Positions 44,368 to 54,200 of a DNA stretch of 63,515 bases are shown one piece after another. A program made the position numbers and the translations under genes. The notes beneath the pieces are model-generated. The model worked only from the letters and a program-made list of their open reading frames with translations. It was not told where the DNA came from and did not search any database. The DNA comes from Akkermansiaceae bacterium. GTDB lineage: Bacteria > Verrucomicrobiota > Verrucomicrobiia > Verrucomicrobiales > DEV007. The number at the start of each line of letters is the position of its first letter. Within the stretch, counting starts at the first letter, position 1. The stretch covers positions 1-63,515 of the forward strand of contig JACKQC010000024.1 in assembly GCA_024233085.1 (NCBI GenBank), given 5' to 3'.

Positions 44368-46539
44368 ATGAAAAAACTCGCCGCCGTCTTCGTGATCGCC
44401 GTGCTGGGACCGGCCCTGGTCCTGGCCTGGCTGGCGACGCGGTCGTTGCGGGACCAGGAAATCGTCGTCCAGAGCCAGCAGGCCCTCCTCCAGCAGGCCG
44501 CCACCGACGCGCTGGCCTCCGATCTGAACACCTACCTCGACGACGTGCGCGTGTTCTTCAACCGGCTCGTGGACCAGTTGGTCGAGGAACAGGGCGCCGA
44601 CGCCCTGACGCGGGAGTTCGACTCCCTGCTGCCCGCCACCTGGGAGCAGGCGGCCTTCGCCTGCGTCGTCACCGACGACGGGCGCATGCTCTCGCCGGCC
44701 GCCAACCCCGCCGATCCCCGCGCCCAACGGTTCCTCATGGAAAACGCCGACTTTCTCACCGGGAAAGACACCGCCCAGGTTTACCAGGCAACGAAACCGC
44801 TGTCGGGTTGGATCCAGGTCGAGGAAGTTCCCGCCGACGCGCCGGGAAAAAAGGAAAATGCCCTTCCCCGTCTGAGTTCCGTTCGACTTCAGACGGCCGA
44901 GGCGTCCGTCGCCGAAACGGAAAGCGACAAGGCGCCCGCGCCGAAAGCCGAGACCGCCGCCGCACCCGCCGCGCCGGAACCGACGCTCTACAAGCAAAAC
45001 GTCGTCGTGGCCGAGGAAAAACTTCGCAGCCTGCCCGCCAGCCGCCGCAACGCGAACGAGCCCGCGGCCGTCGCGTCCGGGGGTTTTCGCCAGGATATCC
45101 CCGCGCCCGTCGCCGCCGCTCCCGAAAGCCCCGCGCGGGCGGGCGCCACTCTCGCCGACCTCCAGGACGCCGACCGGGACGAGCCCCGAACGCGCGAGCC
45201 CGCCGAACCGAAGAACCGCGTGGTGCGTCCCTTTTCCCAGACCGGCCAGATCGACGCCCAATTCAGCGAAATCACCCGGATGCCGGGCAACGATCTCGCC
45301 CTGAATCCCAACACGTCCGGTTGGTCGGCCCTGCGCGCCGCCGTCGGCGACATCCGCGCCATCATCGGCGACGCGCCCGAGGGCGCGATCAGCCGTTTTC
45401 TCGCCGACGGCCTTCACGTGCTCGTCTGGCGGCGGCACGCGGCCGCGCCGGGCCGGGTCTTCTGGGTGGAGCTGGACCTTTCCCAGCTCAAGAAAAACCT
45501 CAGCCGCATCGTCGACCTCGCCGCCGCGCCGGGGGCCGAGGCCTGCCTCGCTTTGCTCGACGCGGACGGCGAGCCCGTCGCCCGGACCGTGGCCGAATTC
45601 GCGACCGATTGGCGCCGCCCCTTTGTCGCCAGCGAGGTCGGCCCCGTCCTCCCGCACTGGGAGGTGGCGGCTTATCTCATCGATCCGGCGGCCGCCGGCC
45701 GCAACGCCCGAGCCGCCCGTCTCACGCTCTGGCTGCTGGTGCCCTTTTTGCTCGTCGCCATCGGTTTCGGATCCCTGTTGATTTTCCACGACATCGGCCG
45801 CGAGATGCTGCTGGCGCGGCAAAAGACCGATTTTGTCGGCAATGTCAGCCACGAGCTGAAAACGCCGCTGACCTCCATCCGGATGTTTTCCGAGCTGCTG
45901 AGCGGCGGCGAGCCGGTCGAGCCGGAAAAGCGCGCCCAGTACTCCGGCATCATCTCCCGCGAGGCCGCCCGCCTGACGCGCCTGATCAACAACCTGCTCG
46001 ACTTTTCCCGCTTGGAACGCGGCGACAAACCGCACCGGCGCGATCCCCTCGACGCCGTCGCCCTGACCCGCGAGACGGTCGAAAATTACCGCCACCAGAT
46101 CGAGGCGGACGGCTTTTCCATCGACCTGCGCGACCTCGCCGGGAACGGCGGCCTGCCCGTGACCGGCGACCGCGACGCGCTCGCCCAGGTGCTGCTGAAC
46201 CTGATCTCCAACGCCGAAAAATACGGCGGCGACACCCGCGCCATCGAAGTCGAGATCGGCCGCGCCGACGGCGGGGAAGCCGGATCGCCGCCCCGCGCCG
46301 AAATCCGCGTGCTCGACCGCGGCGGAGGCGTCGGACGCAAGGAGGCGGCTCGCATTTTCGAAAAATTTTACCGCGCGGACGACTCTCTGAGCAGCGGCAT
46401 CCAGGGCAGCGGGCTCGGTCTCACGCTCGCCCGGCAGATCGCCCGCGCCCACGGCGGCGACGTCATCCACCGGCCGCGCGAAGGCGGCGGCAGTTGTTTC
46501 GCGCTCGTTTTGCCCGTGACCGACGTTTCCCTCACCTGA
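44368..46539 (+). CDS. membrane sensor histidine kinase
   Basis: A 723-residue transmitter kinase. A membrane helix at residues 5-22, a large periplasmic region at about 25-450 with a proline/alanine-rich central section, a second helix at about 451-473 (LTLWLLVPFLLVAIGFGSLLIF), then HisKA with the H-box FVGNVSHELKTPL (phosphoacceptor H495), and the ATPase domain with N box NLISNAEKYGG, G1 RVLDRGGGVG, F IFEKFYRADD and G2 GSGLGLTLARQIA. The signal is unknown. The cognate response regulator starts 11 bp after the stop. Confidence 0.92.
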   Translation: MKKLAAVFVIAVLGPALVLAWLATRSLRDQEIVVQSQQALLQQAATDALASDLNTYLDDVRVFFNRLVDQLVEEQGADALTREFDSLLPATWEQAAFACVVTDDGRMLSPAANPADPRAQRFLMENADFLTGKDTAQVYQATKPLSGWIQVEEVPADAPGKKENALPRLSSVRLQTAEASVAETESDKAPAPKAETAAAPAAPEPTLYKQNVVVAEEKLRSLPASRRNANEPAAVASGGFRQDIPAPVAAAPESPARAGATLADLQDADRDEPRTREPAEPKNRVVRPFSQTGQIDAQFSEITRMPGNDLALNPNTSGWSALRAAVGDIRAIIGDAPEGAISRFLADGLHVLVWRRHAAAPGRVFWVELDLSQLKKNLSRIVDLAAAPGAEACLALLDADGEPVARTVAEFATDWRRPFVASEVGPVLPHWEVAAYLIDPAAAGRNARAARLTLWLLVPFLLVAIGFGSLLIFHDIGREMLLARQKTDFVGNVSHELKTPLTSIRMFSELLSGGEPVEPEKRAQYSGIISREAARLTRLINNLLDFSRLERGDKPHRRDPLDAVALTRETVENYRHQIEADGFSIDLRDLAGNGGLPVTGDRDALAQVLLNLISNAEKYGGDTRAIEVEIGRADGGEAGSPPRAEIRVLDRGGGVGRKEAARIFEKFYRADDSLSSGIQGSGLGLTLARQIARAHGGDVIHRPREGGGSCFALVLPVTDVSLT

Positions 46540-46550
46540 AAGCTTCGAAC

Positions 46551-47258
46551 ATGAAAAACGGCGTCAAAATTCTGGTCGTGGAGGACGATCCGAGCATCCG
46601 TTTCGGACTGGAGGAAGTCTTCCGAACCGAGGGCCACGAGGTCGCCGCCTGCGAGCGCGGCGACGAGGCCGAGGAATGCATCGGCCGCGAGCTGCCGGAT
46701 GTCATCCTGCTCGATGTGATGTTGCCGGGCAAGAACGGCTACGAAATCTGCCGCGACCTGCGGAAGCGCGGCTGCCGCGTGCCCATTCTCATGCTGACCG
46801 CGAAGGGTCAGGAGATCGACAAGGTTGTCGGACTCGACTCCGGCGCCGACGACTACGTGACCAAGCCCTTCAGCGTGCGCGAGCTGGTCGCCCGCGTGAA
46901 CGCGCTTTTGCGGCGCTGCGAAAGGCTCGATCCCGCCGCCGGATCGGGGGCCGAACCCCGCGCCTTCGCCGTCGGCGGCGGCGTGGTGAACGAGGAGACC
47001 TACGAAATCGAGCGCGAGGACGGCTCCGACCGCCTCACGCCGAAGGAGATGGAGCTGCTGCGCTACCTCCATGCCCACCGCGGAAAAGTGCTCGGCCGCG
47101 ACGCCATCCTCGACGCCGTGTGGGGCATCCGCTATTTCGGCACCACCCGCACGCTGGACCAGTGCATTGCCCAGCTCCGCAAGAAAATCGGCGACACCGG
47201 CGCCTCGCCGCGTTTCCTGAAAACCGTTCACGGAGTGGGTTACAAACTCGAGACCTGA
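46551..47258 (+). CDS. OmpR/PhoB-family response regulator
   Basis: A 235-residue two-domain regulator. Receiver: LVVEDDPSIR (acidic pair), phosphoacceptor D55 in VILLDVMLPG, MLTAKGQEIDK (Thr), and Lys in YVTKPFSVREL. DNA-binding winged helix: LTPKEMELLRYLHAHRGKVLGRDAILDAVWG and ARTLD-type recognition region TTRTLDQCIAQLRKKIG. It is phosphorylated by the upstream kinase. Target genes cannot be read; the flanking FG-GAP lipoprotein and vWA genes are candidates. Confidence 0.93.
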   Translation: MKNGVKILVVEDDPSIRFGLEEVFRTEGHEVAACERGDEAEECIGRELPDVILLDVMLPGKNGYEICRDLRKRGCRVPILMLTAKGQEIDKVVGLDSGADDYVTKPFSVRELVARVNALLRRCERLDPAAGSGAEPRAFAVGGGVVNEETYEIEREDGSDRLTPKEMELLRYLHAHRGKVLGRDAILDAVWGIRYFGTTRTLDQCIAQLRKKIGDTGASPRFLKTVHGVGYKLET

Positions 47259-47335
47259 TCCCGCATTTTTTTCGCGACTTGCGCGCGCCGAACGGGTTGA
47301 ATCCGCTTCGGCTCGGACGAGCCGGCGCCCGCCCG

Positions 47336-49618
47336 ATGCGGCCCTCCCCACCAGCACACCTTGGCGTTTTTCCACGGACCTCGCCCGACCTACCCGGAGT
47401 GATGGCTTTGGCTCTCGCCCTGATGACGCTTTCCGGCTGCCGGCGCGACCCGATTCCCCGAGCCGATCCGGTGAAGCCGGCCTCCGCCCAGGTCGCCGCC
47501 TCCCACCGCGCCATGGTCGACGACCTCGCCGCCATCGCCACCCGGGTCGCGGAGGAAAACGACTACCTCAGCGACAAGCCCGCCATCGACATGCGCGCGC
47601 AGTTGGCCGCCGAAACTCCCGAAACGCCGGCCCGCCTCCGCTTTCGCACCCGTTTCGAGCTGGGGCGCGAGGAACTCAACCTCGGCCGCGAACGCGAAGC
47701 CATCGAGCATCTCCAGGCCGCCTACGACCTCTTTCCTTCGACCGGCCTGCCCGAGGACGCGCTCGATGTCTGCGTCTATTTCCTCGCCGTGTCCCACCTG
47801 CGCCTCGCCGAGACGGCCAACTGCTGCCGCCAGCCCTCCGCCGACAGTTGCCTGTATCCCATTCAGGGCCGGGGCCGGCACGACGACCGCGAGGGCTCCG
47901 AGGGCGCCCTGCCCTGGCTGGAGAAATTCCTCACCCTGCCCGGCGCGCCGCAGCCGCAGAAGATGAACGCCATCTGGCTGCTCAACGTCGCCCACATGAC
48001 CCTCGGCGACTATCCCGACGGCGTGCCGGAAAGGCGACGCCTTCCCCTGTATCCCGCGAACCGCCCGAAACCCGAGCCCTTCCCGCGCTTTCCCAACATC
48101 GCCGCCGACGCCGGCGCCGACACTTTCAGCCTCTCCGGCGGCGCCATCGCCGACGACTTCAACGGCGACGGCGCCATCGACCTCGTCGTGTCCGTCTGGG
48201 ACGCCCGGGAGAACACCCGACTTTTCCTCAACGACGGCAAGGGCCGTTTCACCGACCGCACCGAGGCCGCCAACCTGACCGGCATGATGGGCGGGCTGAA
48301 CATGAAGCAGGCCGATTTCGACAACGACGGCGATCTCGACATCCTCGTCATGCGCGGCGCCTGGCTCGGAAAAAACGGCCGCCATCCCAATTCGCTGCTG
48401 CGAAACGAGGGCGTCGATTCCGCCGGCGTCCCCGTCTTTCGCGATGTCGCGCCCCTCGCCGGCCTGACCGCGGCGAATTACCCCGTCCTCAGCGGCGACT
48501 GGGCCGACTTCGACAACGACGGCGATCTCGACCTCTATCTCGGCAACGAATCCAACAGCGACTTCCGCTGCCCCTCCCAGCTTTTCCGCAACGACGGCCC
48601 CTCCGCCCCCGGCGGCGTGAACCGGTTCACCGACATCGCGGCCGAGGCCGGCGTGCGGAATTTCGGGCTGACGAAAGGCGTCACCTGGGGCGACTACGAC
48701 GGCGACCGCCTCCCCGACCTCTACGTTTCGAATTTCGCCGGGGTCAACCGTCTCTACCACAATCTCGGCGGCGGCCGCTTCGAGGACGTCGCGCCCGCCC
48801 TCGGCGTAGACGGTCCCGAGGCCAGCTTCCCCGCCTGGTTCTGGGATCACAACAACGACGGCCACCTCGACCTCATGGTGCCCAATTACATGAACACCGG
48901 CTGCGGTCCCTATCTGGTGCCCTGGCTGATGGGCCGGCTCCTCGATCCCGAGGACACCCCCGCGCTTTACGCCGGCGACGGCCGGGGCCGGTTCCGCGAC
49001 GTCACCCGCGAGGCCCGGCTCGACGTGCCGATGATGCCGATGGGCTGCAACTTCGGCGACCTCGACAACGACGGCTTCCCCGATTTCTATCTCGGCACCG
49101 GCACGCCGAACTTCGCCGACATCGTTCCCAACCAGCTCTTCCGAAACCGCGGCGGCCTCCACTTCGACGACGTCACCATCGACTCCGGCACCGGTCACCT
49201 GCAAAAGGGCCACGGCGTCGCCTTTGCCGACTTCGACGCCGACGGCGATCTCGACGTTTTCATCGAACTCGGCGGCGCCGTGCCCGGCGACCGCTATTAC
49301 GACGCGCTGTTCGAAAACCCCGGTTTTCCCGGCAACCGCTGGCTCGAGGTCCGGCTTCGCGGCACGGCGTCGAACCGCTTCGGCATCGGCGCCCGCCTGC
49401 GCGCCGTGGTGTCCGACGCGGACGGCTCCGAGCGCTCCGTTTACGCGACCGTGAATTCCGGCGCCAGCTTCGGCGCGAATCCCGTCAGCGCCATCCACCT
49501 CGGGCTCGGCGCGGCGAAATCCGTCGCCCGTCTCGAAGTCTTCTGGCCCGTCACCGGACGCACTCAGACCGTGCGGAATCCGCGCCTCGATTCGCGCCTC
49601 GTGGTGGACGAGGAATAG
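47336..49618 (+). CDS. CRTAC1-like FG-GAP/ASPIC-UnbV repeat lipoprotein
   Basis: A 760-residue protein. A lipobox (LMTLSGC) ends near residue 35. Residues about 75-200 are TPR-like helical (LGREREAIEHLQAAYDLFP). From about 255 to 640 there are FG-GAP/VCBS repeats with Ca-binding DFNGDGAIDL, DFDNDGDLDI, DYDGDRLPDL, DHNNDGHLDL and DLDNDGFPDF segments. The C-terminal about 100 residues form the ASPIC/UnbV domain (NRWLEVRLRGTASNRFGIGARLRAV). Such proteins are common in Planctomycetes and Verrucomicrobia; the role may be adhesion or substrate binding. Starts at 47336 and 47402 are both possible. The stop codon ends on the first base of a palindrome array. Confidence 0.85.
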   Translation: MRPSPPAHLGVFPRTSPDLPGVMALALALMTLSGCRRDPIPRADPVKPASAQVAASHRAMVDDLAAIATRVAEENDYLSDKPAIDMRAQLAAETPETPARLRFRTRFELGREELNLGREREAIEHLQAAYDLFPSTGLPEDALDVCVYFLAVSHLRLAETANCCRQPSADSCLYPIQGRGRHDDREGSEGALPWLEKFLTLPGAPQPQKMNAIWLLNVAHMTLGDYPDGVPERRRLPLYPANRPKPEPFPRFPNIAADAGADTFSLSGGAIADDFNGDGAIDLVVSVWDARENTRLFLNDGKGRFTDRTEAANLTGMMGGLNMKQADFDNDGDLDILVMRGAWLGKNGRHPNSLLRNEGVDSAGVPVFRDVAPLAGLTAANYPVLSGDWADFDNDGDLDLYLGNESNSDFRCPSQLFRNDGPSAPGGVNRFTDIAAEAGVRNFGLTKGVTWGDYDGDRLPDLYVSNFAGVNRLYHNLGGGRFEDVAPALGVDGPEASFPAWFWDHNNDGHLDLMVPNYMNTGCGPYLVPWLMGRLLDPEDTPALYAGDGRGRFRDVTREARLDVPMMPMGCNFGDLDNDGFPDFYLGTGTPNFADIVPNQLFRNRGGLHFDDVTIDSGTGHLQKGHGVAFADFDADGDLDVFIELGGAVPGDRYYDALFENPGFPGNRWLEVRLRGTASNRFGIGARLRAVVSDADGSERSVYATVNSGASFGANPVSAIHLGLGAAKSVARLEVFWPVTGRTQTVRNPRLDSRLVVDEE

Positions 49619-49658
49619 ACCCAACAGGGTTGCTTCGACGACCCAACCCTGTTGGACG
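49618..49658. repeat. 22-bp-period palindrome array, locus 7 (2 copies)
   Basis: Copies gacccaacagggttgcttc (49618-49636) and gacccaaccctgttggacg-like (starting 49640), 22 bp apart with opposite central triplets. The first base of the first copy is the last base of the preceding stop codon. Confidence 0.82.
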
Positions 49659-49683
49659 ATCGGTTGGGCGCACGGTCTTTCAA

Positions 49684-49786
49684 GAGCCGCGAATGGACGC
49701 GAATTTCTTTTTGAAATTCAACGCGGTCGTGGCGCCGGACAAGGCATCCTGTCCTCCCGAAAGAAATTCGCGTCCGTTCGCGGCTC
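49684..49786. repeat. 27-bp inverted repeat (GCGAAT-rich) with 49-bp spacer
   Basis: The arm at 49684-49710 is the reverse complement of 49760-49786 with one mismatch. It contains CGCGAATGGACGCGAAT-type sequence, also seen at 13317-13347. It lies between convergent genes. Confidence 0.75.
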
Positions 49787-49854
49787 CCAAAAAAATAAGC
49801 GAAAATCAGCGAGGACAAGCGGTTCCAACCAGCGAAGCGAACCGCCGATTTTCC

Positions 49855-51207
49855 TCACTCCTCCGCCGCGATCTCCCCCATGGCGCGGCGCAGGCGGGCC
49901 AGGGAGGAATGGTAGGTGTGCAGGGCGACGACTTCCTCGAGCCGGGAACGGGTCAGTTCCAACTGCGATTGAAGCACCTCCAACTGCGTGGCGGCGCCGG
50001 CCTCGAAGCTTGACCGCGCGAGCCGCAGGGCCTCCTCTCCCTGCTCGACGACGAGGCGGGAGGTTTCGAGAATGGTCGAGCCTTCCTCCCAGGCGATCCA
50101 CGCCTCGCGCACCTCGCCCTCGATGTCGAAGGTCTCCTGTTCGGCGCCGAGTTCGGCCTGGCGCAGGCGGGATTCGGCCTGCTGGACACGGCCCTTCGTC
50201 AGGCCGGCGTCGAACAGCGGAATGCTCAGACGCAGCCCGGCCGTCCAGCCGGAGATGCCGTCGTCGATGGCGCCGGAAAAATTCAGGCTTTGCGCGCCGT
50301 AACCGCCGACGACCTGGAGCTTCGGTTTGTGGCGGGCTTTCTCGGCCGCGATGCGCTGGCGCTCGGCCTCGATCCCCGAGCGCAGGGAGGCGAGTTCGGG
50401 CCGGTTTTCCAGGGCGGCGTGGATGGCTTCGTCGAGGGAATGCCGCAGCTTCGCGTCGGGCCAGCGGTCGGCGAGCGTGATGTCCTCGGACTTGGCGCCC
50501 TCGGGGTAGTCGAGCCCGATGGTGCGGCGGAGCTGGTCGATGGCGACTTTGTACTGGCCCTCCGCGCGGACGAGGCCCGGCTTGGCGTTGGCGAGAGCGA
50601 CCTCGGCCTGGAGGACGTTGAACTGCGGGCCGGCGCCGGCGTCGAAACGGTTCTTCGCGTAGGTGAGCTGCTCATCGAGCACGGTGATGGCCTTTTTCTG
50701 GACGTCGACACGATCGACGGCCAGGAGCGCGTCGAAATAACGGAGGGCGACCTGGAGCAGCACCTCGTCGAGCACGGCCTCCATCTGCGATCGCGCGGCG
50801 GCCTTGGCGGCGCGGGCGGCCTCGCTGTTGGCGTCGCGGAAGCGGCCGTCGAGCAGGTTGTAGCTCACGGTCAGGTCGGCGACCCATTTCTGGTTCAGCG
50901 GCGCGAAGAGCCCGCCGAAGCTCTCGATGCGTTCCTTGTCGGTGTAGTCGTAGCCGGCGCTCAGGTCGAGCCGGGGAAAAAAGGCCGAGCGCGCCTCGAC
51001 GACGACGCCCTGCCGCTCGCGGATGCTTTCGCGGGCCTGGGCGATGGAGCGGTTGTGCCGGATCGCCAGCGACCGCGCCGTGGCGAGGTCCAACTGGCGG
51101 GGCAGGACGTCGGTTTCGCCGGACTTTTCGCCGGCAAAGACCGGAAAAGCGGTCGCGAGCGCCAGGGTGGCGATCGCGAACCGGAAAGCGGAGGCTGGGG
51201 CCTTCAT
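49855..51207 (-). CDS. TolC-family outer-membrane efflux protein
   Basis: A 450-residue protein with a signal peptide (APASAFRFAIATLALATAFPVFA). It shows the two-fold TolC repeat: LATARSLAIRHNRSIAQARESI in the first half and LDEAIHAALENRPELASLRSGIEAERQRI in the second, with long coiled helices (GVVVEARSAFFPRLDLSAGYDYT; STILETSRLVVEQGEEALRLAR). Forms the outer-membrane duct of the efflux system. The start at 51207 gives the signal; upstream in-frame starts are rejected. It follows the pump gene by 10 bp. Confidence 0.9.
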   Translation of the reverse strand: MKAPASAFRFAIATLALATAFPVFAGEKSGETDVLPRQLDLATARSLAIRHNRSIAQARESIRERQGVVVEARSAFFPRLDLSAGYDYTDKERIESFGGLFAPLNQKWVADLTVSYNLLDGRFRDANSEAARAAKAAARSQMEAVLDEVLLQVALRYFDALLAVDRVDVQKKAITVLDEQLTYAKNRFDAGAGPQFNVLQAEVALANAKPGLVRAEGQYKVAIDQLRRTIGLDYPEGAKSEDITLADRWPDAKLRHSLDEAIHAALENRPELASLRSGIEAERQRIAAEKARHKPKLQVVGGYGAQSLNFSGAIDDGISGWTAGLRLSIPLFDAGLTKGRVQQAESRLRQAELGAEQETFDIEGEVREAWIAWEEGSTILETSRLVVEQGEEALRLARSSFEAGAATQLEVLQSQLELTRSRLEEVVALHTYHSSLARLRRAMGEIAAEE

Positions 51208-51217
51208 TCTGAAAACG

Positions 51218-54200
51218 TCAGTCGTTTGGGTTGGTTTCGGTGTTCGCCTCGGTCTCGCCCGTATCAATGCGCCGGCCCTTCCCTGAAAACAAGGTGTAAA
51301 TCACCGGAATCACGACCAGCGTCAGGATGGTGCTGGTGATCATGCCGCCGACGGCGACGACGCCGAGCGGGCGGCGGCTCTCGCCGGAATCGCCGAGGCC
51401 GATGGCGATGGGCAGGATGCCGGCGATGGTCGCGAAGCTGGTCATGAGGATGGGACGCAGGCGGATGCGGCCGGCGTTGCGCATGGCGGTCTTGGCGTCG
51501 AGTCCGCGGTCGCGCTCCTGGTTGGCGAACTCGACGAGCAGGATGGAGTTTTTCGTCACCAGCCCGACCAGCAGCACGAGGCCGACCTGGCTGAAGATAT
51601 TCAGGTTCATCGAGGGGATGCGCGGGACGAGTTTCGACAGGGTGTGGGCGATGGCCGGCGGGTCGGGCGCGTAGTTCGCCCAGCCGAAGAAATTCGTGCC
51701 GAAGTGGTTCACCCAGGACAGGCCGTAGAGCAGGCCGAAGGCGCCGAGAAAGGCCAGCGGCAGGGCGATCATGACCGTGAAGGGATGGACGAAGCTCTCG
51801 AACTGCGCGGCCAGCACCATGTAAACGACCACGATGGCCATGCCGAGGAAGAACCAGATCTCGCCCGAGGAATCGCGGAGGTTTTGCGACTCGCCCTTCC
51901 ACGTGTAGCTGTGGCCGCGGGGAAGCATCTCGGCCAGGATGGCGTCGGTGCGCGCCATGGCGGCGCCGAGCGGCAGGCCGACGGGCGTGCCCTGGATGGT
52001 GGTGGAGCGCTGCCGATTGTAGCGCTCGATGCGGTTCGGGCCCGCCCCGGCGTCGAAGGTGACGAGATTGCTCAACTGCACAAGCTTCCCGGTCCGGCTC
52101 GGCACATAGACGCGGTCGAGATCCGACGGTGTCAGGCGGCGCTCGCGGTCGAGCTGCACGACGACCTCGAACTGCCGGCCGCGCTGCTTGATGTCGGCGA
52201 GATCCTGCCCGCCGAAGAGAATCTGCAAAGTGCGCGAAATGTCCGCCACCGACACGTCGAGCACCCCGGCGCGGTCGCGGTCGATGCGCAGGTCCAGCTC
52301 GGGCTTGGTCAGCTCCATGGAGGCGCGGACATTGGCGAGGAAACCCTCCTGTCGCAGGCGGTTGAGCAGGGCCTGGGAAAAGGCGTACATCTCCCCGATG
52401 TCGGGATGGCTGAGGACCAGCTCGAAGGGCTGGCTGATGCCGAGGTCCACCGCCTTCGGCATGATGGGAATGGCGATGGCGCCCTCGACCTCGGTGATGA
52501 AGCGCGCCCCGAGCCCCGTCGGACCGCCCACCACATCGCGCAGCGGCCGGCGCTCGCCGTCGGTCAGCCGCATGAACATGAAGCCCTGCGTCGGGTCGCC
52601 CGGACCGTTGAAAGGCAGCGCCACGGCGGAGAAATAACCCGTCAGCTCGGGCGTCTCGGAGGCGATCCTCTCCATCCGCCGCATCATGCGATCGGTGTAT
52701 TCGGGCGTCGATCCCTGCGGCGTGATCGCCAGCGCCAGAAAGCGGCCCTTGTCCTCCTCGGGCAGAAATTCCTGCTCGAGATTGACGAAAAAATACCCCG
52801 CCAGCCCCATGGCGGCGGCGGAAAAGACGATGACGGCGGCCCGGTGATCCAGCGACCAGCCCAGCACGCGGTCGTAGCGGCGCGCCAGGCCGTCGAAGCG
52901 CCGCTCGAACCACGCGAAGAGCGGCCCGTGTTTTTCCTCCGACTTCGACCGCAGGATGCGCGCGCTGACCATGGGCGACAGGGTCAGGGCCACGAAGGCG
53001 GAGCACACCACCGAGCCCGCGAGGGCGACGGCGAACTCGATGAGCAGCTTGCCCGTCAGCCCGCCGACAAAGGCCAGCGGCAAAAACACCGCCACCAGCG
53101 ACAGGGTGATGGTGACGACGGCGAAGGCGATCTCGCGCATCGTCCTCAGCGCCGCCCGCATCGGCGTCTCGCCCGCCTCGATGTGGCGGTAGATGTTTTC
53201 CAGCACCACGATGGCGTCGTCGACCACGATGCCGATCGCCAGCACCAGCGCGAGCAGGGTGAAGATGTTGATCGAGTAGCCCAGCAGGTAGAGTATGCCG
53301 AAGGTGCCCATCACCGACACCGGCACCGTCAGCGCCGGCACCAGCGTCGAGCGCACATCCCGCAGGAAGACGAAAATGGTCAGCACCACCAGCCCGAAGG
53401 CGATGAAAAGCGTCTCCACGACCTCGTTGACCGCGCGCTCCACGTAAACCGACTCGTCGTAGGGAAACTGAAACTCGATCCCCTCCGGCAGCGAGGGCGC
53501 GATCTCCTTCATCCGCGCCTTGATGCCGCGCGCGACCTCGAGGGTGTTCGCGCGCGACTGGCGCACGATGCCGAGCCCGATCGAGGGTTTCCCGCGGAAT
53601 CGCGCCACCACCCGCTCGTCCTCCACGCCCTCCTCGGCGTGGCCGATGTCCCGCAGCCGCACGACGGAGTTGCCGTCCTGCCGGATGATGAGCCGGTTGA
53701 ACTCCTCCGGCGACCGCAACTGGCCCCGGGTCTGGATGGTCAGCTCGCGGTCGCGGTTTTCCACCCGGCCGCTCGGCAAATCCACGCTCTGGGTGCGCAA
53801 AGCGCGCTCCACATCGAGCACCGCCACCCCGCGCGCCGCCATCCGCGCCGAATCGAGCCAGATCCGCATCGCCCAGCGCTTCTCGCCGCCGAGGATGACC
53901 TGGCTGACGCCCGGCACGGTCTGAAGGCGGTCCTTCACCTGTTCCTCGGCGATCCGGGACAGCTCCTGGGTGTCGAACCGGTCGCTGAAAAACGCCACCC
54001 AGATGATGGGCCGCGCCGAGGCGTCCTGCTTCGCCACGATGGGCTCGTCGCAGTCGTCCGGCAACAGGCCGCGCACCCGCGCCACGCGGTCCCGGACCTC
54101 CTGCGCCGCCACATCCTCGTCCGTGCCCTGGATGAACTCGACATTGATGACGCTGCCCTCCTCCCGGCTCTCGCTGAGAATCTGCTTGATGCCCGCCGCG

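Noticed and set aside
4101..49658. CRISPR interpretation of the palindrome arrays
   Set aside because: Linkers are only 3-4 bp and arrays have 2-3 units, so there are no spacers.
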